Below are positions 35,166 to 39,792 of a DNA stretch of 39,792 nucleotides, in pieces; within the stretch, counting starts at the first letter, position 1; every line of letters starts with the position of its first letter. This stretch comes from Lachnospiraceae bacterium (GTDB taxonomy: Bacteria; Bacillota; Clostridia; Lachnospirales; Lachnospiraceae), in NCBI GenBank assembly GCA_018384375.1, contig JAHAYJ010000044.1, forward strand, positions 1-39,792, given 5' to 3'. A program made the translations under genes and the position numbers. The notes below the pieces were generated by a model. The model was not told where the DNA came from, made no database searches, and saw only the letters and a list, made by a program, of their open reading frames with translations.

Positions 35166-37205
35166 ATGAAACCAGAATGGAAAGATTTTGTAGGCGGCAA
35201 GTGGGAGAACGAAGTTAATGTACGTGACTTCATTCAGAAAAACTATCATCCTTATGATGGGGATGAATCCTTCTTAGCAGAACCTACCCAGGACACAAAA
35301 GACTTATGGCAGATGGTACTTGATCTGCAGAAGAAGGAACGTGAAGCAGGCGGCGTTCTTGATATGGATACCAAGGTTGTATCTACAATCACTTCACACG
35401 CTCCCGGATATCTTGACAAGTCCAAGGAAAAGATTGTCGGATTCCAGACAGATAAGCCCTTCAAGCGTTCTCTGCAGCCTTATGGCGGTATCAGAATGGC
35501 AGAAAAGGCTTGCGCTGACAACGGTTATGAAGTAGATCCTGAAATCAGCGAGTTCTTCTCAACTCACAGAAAGACTCACAATGCAGGATGTTTTGATGCT
35601 TACAATCAGGAAATGAGAGCTTGTCGTTCCGCACACATCATCACAGGACTTCCGGATGCATACGGACGTGGACGTATCATCGGCGATTACAGACGTGTTG
35701 CTCTGTACGGTATCGACTTCCTGATCGAGGACAAGCAGGCACAGAAGGATTCCACCGGACGTGTTATGACTGATGATGTTATCCGTCTTCGTGAAGAGCT
35801 TTCCGAGCAGATGGTTGCTCTGAAGATGATGAAGGAAATGGCTGCTTCTTACGGCTGTGATATTTCCAAACCTGCTACTAACGTTAAGGAAGCTATCCAG
35901 GCTACTTACTTCGGATACTTATGTGCAGTTAAGGAACAGAACGGTGCTGCTATGTCTCTTGGACGTACCTCTACCTTCCTTGATTGTTATGCTGAGAGAG
36001 ACCTTGCTAACGGTACTTTCACAGAAGAAGAAATTCAGGAATTTGTTGATCATTTCATCATGAAGCTGCGTTGCATCAAATTCGCTCGTACTCCTGAATA
36101 TAACCAGATCTTCGCAGGTGACCCTGTATGGGTAACAGAGTCCTTAGGTGGTGTCGGCGTTGACGGACGTCATCTTGTAACAAAGATGAGCTTCCGTTAT
36201 ATGCATACATTAACCAACTTAGGCCCCAGCCCTGAACCCAACTTAACAGTTCTTTGGTCCACAAGACTTCCTGAGAACTGGAAGAAATACTGTGCTAAGA
36301 TGTCTATCCAGACCTCTTCTATCCAGTACGAAAACGACGACCTGATGAGAGTAACACATGGTGATGACTACGGTATTGCTTGTTGTGTATCTTCCATGGT
36401 TATCGGTAAGGAAATGCAGTTCTTCGGCGCAAGAGCAAACGTTGCCAAGTGCTTACTGTACGCATTAAACGGCGGTGTTGATGAAGTTACCAAGAAGCAG
36501 GTTGGACCTAAGTATCGTCCTGTAACCGGTGATGTTCTTGATTATGATGATGTTATGGATAAGTTTATCGATATGCTGGAGTGGCAGGCAGATGTATATG
36601 TAAATACACTGAACATCATCCACTATATGCATGACAAATACTGCTATGAGAGAGCAGAAATGGCTCTCCATGACAGAGATGTTAAGAGATACTTCGCAAC
36701 AGGTGTTGCAGGTCTTTCCATCGTAGCTGACTCCTTATCAGCAATCAAGTATGCTAAGGTTGAAGTAATCAGAGATGAGGACGGCATCATCGTTGACTTC
36801 AAGACAACAGGTGACTTCCCTAAATACGGTAATGATGATGACCGTGTTGACAGCATTGCTCAAGAAATTGTACACAAGTTCATGACAGCAATCAGAAGAC
36901 ATCATACCTACAGAAATGGTGTTCCTACCACCTCCATTCTTACCATTACCTCTAACGTAACTTATGGTAAGGCAACAGGTAACACACCTGACGGACGTAA
37001 GAAAGGCCAGCCTTTCGCTCCCGGTGCTAACCCGATGCACGGACGTGATACTCATGGTGCAGTAGCATCTCTTGCTTCTGTTTCCAAGCTTCCTTTTAAG
37101 GATGCACAGGATGGTATTTCTAATACCTTCACAATCATCCCCGGAGCTCTCGGAAAAGAGGATCAGGTATTTGCAGGAGATATCGAAATCGACTTAAACA
37201 AATAA
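35166..37205 (+). CDS. pflB: Pyruvate formate-lyase core subunit lacking the glycyl radical domain
   Basis: 679 residues, a bona fide PFL by sequence over its whole length ([73 protein letters not shown]). The active-site pair is C406-C407 in [20 protein letters not shown], equivalent to C418-C419 of Escherichia coli. The chain ends at [16 protein letters not shown], where one-piece PFL continues directly into the glycyl radical domain; no RVSGYAV-type loop remains. It cannot carry the essential radical itself and must use the 80-residue protein encoded 262 nt downstream. Reaction: pyruvate + CoA to acetyl-CoA + formate. Codon use looks biased as in a highly expressed gene. No activating enzyme gene is in the window. 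Confidence 0.95.
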   Translation: MKPEWKDFVGGKWENEVNVRDFIQKNYHPYDGDESFLAEPTQDTKDLWQMVLDLQKKEREAGGVLDMDTKVVSTITSHAPGYLDKSKEKIVGFQTDKPFKRSLQPYGGIRMAEKACADNGYEVDPEISEFFSTHRKTHNAGCFDAYNQEMRACRSAHIITGLPDAYGRGRIIGDYRRVALYGIDFLIEDKQAQKDSTGRVMTDDVIRLREELSEQMVALKMMKEMAASYGCDISKPATNVKEAIQATYFGYLCAVKEQNGAAMSLGRTSTFLDCYAERDLANGTFTEEEIQEFVDHFIMKLRCIKFARTPEYNQIFAGDPVWVTESLGGVGVDGRHLVTKMSFRYMHTLTNLGPSPEPNLTVLWSTRLPENWKKYCAKMSIQTSSIQYENDDLMRVTHGDDYGIACCVSSMVIGKEMQFFGARANVAKCLLYALNGGVDEVTKKQVGPKYRPVTGDVLDYDDVMDKFIDMLEWQADVYVNTLNIIHYMHDKYCYERAEMALHDRDVKRYFATGVAGLSIVADSLSAIKYAKVEVIRDEDGIIVDFKTTGDFPKYGNDDDRVDSIAQEIVHKFMTAIRRHHTYRNGVPTTSILTITSNVTYGKATGNTPDGRKKGQPFAPGANPMHGRDTHGAVASLASVSKLPFKDAQDGISNTFTIIPGALGKEDQVFAGDIEIDLNK

Positions 37206-37240
37206 TTAAACGATAATCCATTTTCAGGAGGTACAATGCA

Positions 37241-37444
37241 ATGGACGATAAAAAGATGATTGATGATCTTGTAAAAATGCTGGATTCCGGCATGGCTATG
37301 GGCGTTGGACATGTAAATGTGGACTACGACGAAGAGAGTAAGCAGTCAAAAAATGTTCAGACAATGGGTTGTACGGATTGTTCCAGAACACCTCTTGCCT
37401 GCAGTGTACCTACCCTGGAAGATGGTTTGGATGATTTTCATTGA
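37241..37444 (+). CDS. 67-residue cysteine protein related to the N-half of the glycyl radical domain
   Basis: Second gene of the split PFL locus, 35 nt after the core, with AGGAGG 9 nt from the ATG. Residues 7-27 (IDDLVKMLDSGMAMGVGHVN + V) align without gaps to residues 8-28 of the 80-residue radical-domain protein ([20 protein letters not shown] + V), sharing L-V, L-D, G, H and N-V positions. After Y29 the homology stops: instead of the glycine loop there is a polar linker and a tail GCTDCSRTPLAC with C44, C47 and C54 (C-x2-C-x6-C), then an acidic end. No known function. It could occupy the radical domain's docking site on the core, bind metal or sense oxygen or redox state. Not a pseudogene by appearance: good start, ribosome site, no damage. 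Confidence 0.85.
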   Translation: MDDKKMIDDLVKMLDSGMAMGVGHVNVDYDEESKQSKNVQTMGCTDCSRTPLACSVPTLEDGLDDFH

Positions 37445-37466
37445 TTAATTGAAGGAGGTAATTACC

Positions 37467-37709
37467 ATGGCAGCTAGTGCAGCACAGGTAAACAACTTAG
37501 TATCATTATTAGATGGTTACGCAGTTAAGGGCGGACATCATCTTAATGTAAACGTATTAAACAGAGATACCTTATTAGATGCTCAGAAGCATCCCGAGAA
37601 CTATCCTCAGCTTACAATCCGTGTTTCCGGATACGCTGTTAACTTCATCAAGTTAACACCCGAACAGCAGGCTGACGTTATTTCCCGTACTTTCCACGAG
37701 TCACTCTAA
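37467..37709 (+). CDS. Stand-alone glycyl radical domain subunit of pyruvate formate-lyase
   Basis: 80 residues, matching only the C-terminal end of PFL and of the GrcA/YfiD spare part: [60 protein letters not shown]. The radical-bearing residue is G55 in RVSGYAV. Together with the 679-residue core it makes 759 residues, the length of one-piece PFL. Unlike E. coli GrcA (127 residues, a repair part next to an intact PflB), it has no N-terminal extension and is the only radical domain here. Start at 37467 preceded by AAGGAGG (37452-37458); an in-frame TTG at 37449 overlaps that site and is rejected. 22 nt after the 67-residue gene. Confidence 0.93.
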   Translation: MAASAAQVNNLVSLLDGYAVKGGHHLNVNVLNRDTLLDAQKHPENYPQLTIRVSGYAVNFIKLTPEQQADVISRTFHESL

Positions 37710-37721
37710 TACGTTAGTATG

Positions 37722-37753
37722 AAAACACCCGCTTATTATGGCGGGTGTTTTAT
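37722..37753 (+). terminator. Terminator of the split pyruvate formate-lyase operon
   Basis: AAAACACCCGC (37722-37732) pairs with GCGGGTGTTTT (37741-37751) around an 8-nt loop and ends in a T-rich run. It lies 13 nt past the radical-domain gene and can also serve the convergent GGDEF gene. Confidence 0.92.
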
Positions 37754-37756
37754 TCT

Positions 37757-38524
37757 TTATTCTATTTTCATTAAATCCTCTCTTCGCATCTTATCCTTCT
37801 TCTTCTGCATATACATTCTTTTATCAGCTAATTGCATACATGACATGAGAGATAATTCATCTTCATCCGAAACACAGCACATTCCAAAGCTTGCACAAAA
37901 TGGATAGGGCTTGGGATTTTTCTCTTCTTCCTCCTTCATTGCCCGGTTAAATTGTTCTGTAAATTCCAGTTCCCGTTCTCGGTCATCCGAATATAGCAGA
38001 ATAGAGAACTCATCCCCGCCTACTCTTGCACATATTTCTTCTCCCCCAACCAATGTCTCTAAAATTCCTGCCAGTCTGCAAAGAGCCGCATCGCCCTCTG
38101 AATGCCCGAAATGATCATTGATATACTTTAAGCCATTCATGTCTATGCTGACAATACTTAAAAATTTGTTTTCTTCTCCATACCTTTCATAAAGACTTCG
38201 AAGATGCTTTTCAAAGCCTCTCCGATTATAAATACCTGTCAAGGCGTCCTTATGATACAGAATTCTGATATTTTCCAAATCAGCTATCTGCTTATGTACT
38301 TCTGCTTCTTCGATCGCGTTTGCAAGACCCATCAGATATGCCTGCACATAGCTGCCCGGCCAGTCCTCACCTTCAAAAACCATAGCCATATAACCATAGC
38401 ATTTATTTTTGTAGTGAACCGGAAAGACCAGATAAGCCTGGGGCATTTCCTTATCCAGTATCTCCTGGGGCAAAATACTGGTTCTGGCAAACCTTACATC
38501 ATATTCTTCTCTCTTCTGATCCTT
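37757..38524 (-). CDS. GGDEF (diguanylate cyclase) half of a frameshifted sensor protein
   Basis: About 255 codons in the -1 frame relative to the LacI-type ORF. First a GAF-like piece (MPQAYLVFPVHYKNKCYGYM; AYLMGLANAIEEAEVHKQIA), then a complete GGDEF domain: DALTGIYNRRGFEKHL, SIDMNGLKYINDHFGHSEGD, the active site ARVGGDEFSIL, and SFGMCCVSDEDELSLMSCMQ. Predicted to make cyclic di-GMP. No ATG or ribosome site precedes it (the first possible start is TTG at 38473). The frame runs without a stop up to the T7 tract at 38525-38531, where one added base, or a -1 shift, fuses it to the upstream sensor. It is therefore best read as the 3' half of one gene. Confidence 0.8.
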   Translation of the reverse strand, partial: KDQKREEYDVRFARTSILPQEILDKEMPQAYLVFPVHYKNKCYGYMAMVFEGEDWPGSYVQAYLMGLANAIEEAEVHKQIADLENIRILYHKDALTGIYNRRGFEKHLRSLYERYGEENKFLSIVSIDMNGLKYINDHFGHSEGDAALCRLAGILETLVGGEEICARVGGDEFSILLYSDDRERELEFTEQFNRAMKEEEEKNPKPYPFCASFGMCCVSDEDELSLMSCMQLADKRMYMQKKKDKMRREDLMKIE

Positions 38525-39651
38525 AAAAAAATTCTTTTCAGTATCATTTCATCGGAATAAAATTCATCTCTTTCCTTTACTTCAGAACTTTTTTCTTCTT
38601 CGCTGCACATACATAAATATGCCTTACTGCATCTGACGTTCTGCAAATATCTTTCTGCGACTCTTAAATATTCATCTTCCTCAAAAGCATCCTGATATTC
38701 TGTTGTTAAGAGTACCAATTGCTTTGTATCATCCTCCTGAACAAAAACCTTATGGAGAAGTGATGACCAGTCATCCACTATCTCCTGTTTTCCACAGCCA
38801 CAGCTCCTGCGCAGTTGGATTTCCGGCTTCAGCCATTCAACACGCTTTTGCTCAACACCCTTTCTTACTCTATCGATAATCTCCACTGCCTTCTCGCCCA
38901 TCGCCGCAAACGGAGCTTTAATGCTTGTAATTGATGGATGATATCTACGAACCTCCAAAATATCATCATAGCCGGATACACAGATATCTTCGGGAATACG
39001 TATGCCTCTCTTTTTCAACTCATCGCAGATGGAAAGCGCCATATAGTCATTTGAGCAGATAATCGCCTGCGGATAAGTATCTCTGCCTTCCAAAAACCAA
39101 TCTACAGCTTCCTTGCCTTTTGACCTCCAATAATCCCCCTCAAAGACCATGTGATCCGTCACAGGAATTCCCTCTTCCTCCATTACGGTCAGAAACCCTT
39201 TATGCCTTACCAGCGCATCTTCGCTTCTCATATCACCTGTCATAAAGCAAATATCGCGGAAACCATGATCTTTGATAAAATGTCTTGTGATATCAGCAAT
39301 TGCCTCACCATCTTCCACAAGCACATTATAAAAACCCTCTTTAGGGTTTCGAATATAAACAACCGGACATTCCGCCTGCTGCCTCAGAAGAATAAACAAT
39401 TCATTCTCCATCCCGTCAATATCAAAAGTATCCTCACCTACAATAATTCCGTCAAGCCTGGAAATATCCGGTATCCTGATAGAGCTTTTTTCGCCTTCTG
39501 CATAAAGCACATTATTTCCATAAGCCCCAAAATTGCAGAATACAAAAACATCATAATTCAGTTCTTTTGTCTTCCTGAATATTGCCTTCAGAATGACCTC
39601 CTGATACTCTGACGTAACCTCCCCTATAAAAATACCTATTTTCTGTCTCAT
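38494..39651 (-). CDS. LacI/PBP1-type sensor half of a frameshifted sensor-GGDEF protein
   Basis: 385 residues. There is no helix-turn-helix: the chain begins directly with a periplasmic-binding-like sugar-sensor fold (KIGIFIGEVTSEYQEVILKA; LDGIIVGEDTFDI; HGFRDICFMTGDMRSEDALV; AIICSNDYMALSICDELKKR; DICVSGYDDILEVRRYHPSI) with no signal peptide, so it is cytoplasmic. A short GAF-like region follows (KQLVLLTTEYQDAFEEDEYL). The frame ends nine codons after the sequence T TTT TTA (38530-38524); the continuation in the -1 frame is the GGDEF ORF. This sensor plus GGDEF order is a known architecture of one-piece proteins (about 631 residues here). Start at 39651 behind GAGGAAAG; an ATG at 39678 has no site. 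Confidence 0.8.
   Translation of the reverse strand: MRQKIGIFIGEVTSEYQEVILKAIFRKTKELNYDVFVFCNFGAYGNNVLYAEGEKSSIRIPDISRLDGIIVGEDTFDIDGMENELFILLRQQAECPVVYIRNPKEGFYNVLVEDGEAIADITRHFIKDHGFRDICFMTGDMRSEDALVRHKGFLTVMEEEGIPVTDHMVFEGDYWRSKGKEAVDWFLEGRDTYPQAIICSNDYMALSICDELKKRGIRIPEDICVSGYDDILEVRRYHPSITSIKAPFAAMGEKAVEIIDRVRKGVEQKRVEWLKPEIQLRRSCGCGKQEIVDDWSSLLHKVFVQEDDTKQLVLLTTEYQDAFEEDEYLRVAERYLQNVRCSKAYLCMCSEEEKSSEVKERDEFYSDEMILKRIFLRIRREKNMM
38524..38531 (-). other. T7 tract / U UUU UUA slippery heptamer at the frameshift
   Basis: In the sensor frame the codons are ATT TTT TTA, so bases 38530-38524 form T TTT TTA in the exact register of a -1 slippery site. The seven-T run is also a candidate for replication or transcriptional slippage or a sequencing indel. 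No clear downstream hairpin or upstream Shine-Dalgarno stimulator was seen. Confidence 0.7.
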
Positions 39652-39679
39652 CCGACTTTCCTCATCCATTAAATTCAAG

Positions 39680-39708
39680 GTCAGCAGACAAAAAAACTGC
39701 CTGCTGAC
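39680..39708 (-). repeat. Hairpin in the leader of the sensor-GGDEF gene
   Basis: GTCAGCAG (39708-39701, minus strand) pairs perfectly with CTGCTGAC (39687-39680) around a T-rich loop of 13 nt. It sits between the promoter and the start at 39651 and has no trailing T-run, so it looks like an mRNA leader structure or operator rather than a terminator. Confidence 0.5.
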
Positions 39709-39747
39709 GTAATTCTCTGTACAAAAAACAAAAGATTCTTTTTCTTT

Positions 39748-39776
39748 ATTTTATCGTTTTTCGACATTTTTTTCAA
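39748..39776 (-). promoter_or_regulatory. Promoter of the sensor-GGDEF gene
   Basis: Minus strand: -35 TTGAAA (39776-39771), 17-bp spacer, -10 TAAAAT (39753-39748). Confidence 0.65.
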
Positions 39777-39792
39777 CAGGCAGCTTCCTGAA

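Noticed and set aside
37449-37466. TTG at 37449 as the start of the radical-domain subunit
   Set aside because: The TTG codon and the next two overlap the AAGGAGG ribosome site that serves the ATG at 37467.
37203-37470. The PFL split as a simple nonsense or frameshift error
   Set aside because: The core ends cleanly at a domain border; 261 nt with another intact gene separate it from the radical domain, and each downstream gene has its own AGGAGG and ATG. No single-base change joins them.

Overview
The window looks like the chromosome of an anaerobic, low-to-mid GC member of the Clostridia, most likely a gut or rumen Lachnospiraceae. I infer this from strong AGGAGG ribosome sites, typical SigA promoters, an F-type ATP synthase with AtpZ/AtpI leaders, MecA, spore/cell-wall type hydrolases, a bile-salt-hydrolase-type enzyme, a GH5 cellulase with a cellulose-binding tail and a pyruvate formate-lyase. 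No rRNA, tRNA, CRISPR array or recognisable transposase was seen.

Layout. 1-310: the first 11 codons of a minus-strand gene leaving the left edge, preceded by a promoter, a 30-codon leader ORF and an intrinsic-terminator-shaped hairpin (an attenuator arrangement). 311-5.5 kb: secreted GH5 endoglucanase lipoprotein (-), YczE/YitT-type membrane protein (+), choloylglycine-hydrolase family enzyme (-), HerA/DUF853 ATPase (-). 5.6-6.7 kb: queT (+) behind a candidate preQ1 riboswitch, then a 200-nt near-palindromic element. 6.7-16.5 kb, all minus: MoxR ATPase, DUF58, a DUF4129-type membrane protein, a small unknown protein, a SAM methyltransferase, an 844-residue anchored protein, and an XRE/DUF4097 pair. 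16.5-23.9 kb, minus: complete ATP synthase operon atpZ-atpI-atpBEFHAGDC; the c subunit carries a Na+-binding signature. 24.0-24.6 kb: DUF402 protein (+). 24.6-30.9 kb, minus: GH18/SH3 wall hydrolase, CwlD-like amidase, LCP ligase, Sua5, RpiB, and a coiled-coil/SleB-type hydrolase. 31.1-32.0 kb: a doubtful small membrane ORF and an unexplained structured element. 32.0-34.6 kb: mecA and nhaC (+). 34.7-37.75 kb: a DUF1858 protein (-) divergent from a three-gene pyruvate formate-lyase locus (+). 37.75-39.8 kb, minus: a LacI-type sensor/GGDEF protein broken by a single-base frameshift at a T7 tract.

Main discovery candidate. The pyruvate formate-lyase is split. The 679-residue core carries the Cys-Cys active site but stops just before the glycyl radical domain. 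A separate 80-residue protein supplies that domain with an intact RVSGYAV loop. Between them sits a 67-residue protein that resembles the N-terminal half of the radical domain, but its glycine loop is replaced by a short cysteine-rich tail. All three have their own strong ribosome sites and share one promoter and one terminator. The core plus radical domain add up to 759 residues, the length of a classical one-piece PFL. This is therefore a genuine multi-subunit enzyme rather than a PFL plus a spare-part GrcA, and the middle protein is an unexplained component.

The energy genes fit together: a mixed-acid fermentative enzyme (PFL), a probable Na+-coupled ATP synthase and an NhaC-type Na+/H+ antiporter suggest a sodium economy. 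The envelope cluster (GH18, amidase, LCP, SleB-type) is a wall-remodelling set. MoxR-DUF58-DUF4129 is a commonly seen chaperone-type membrane module.
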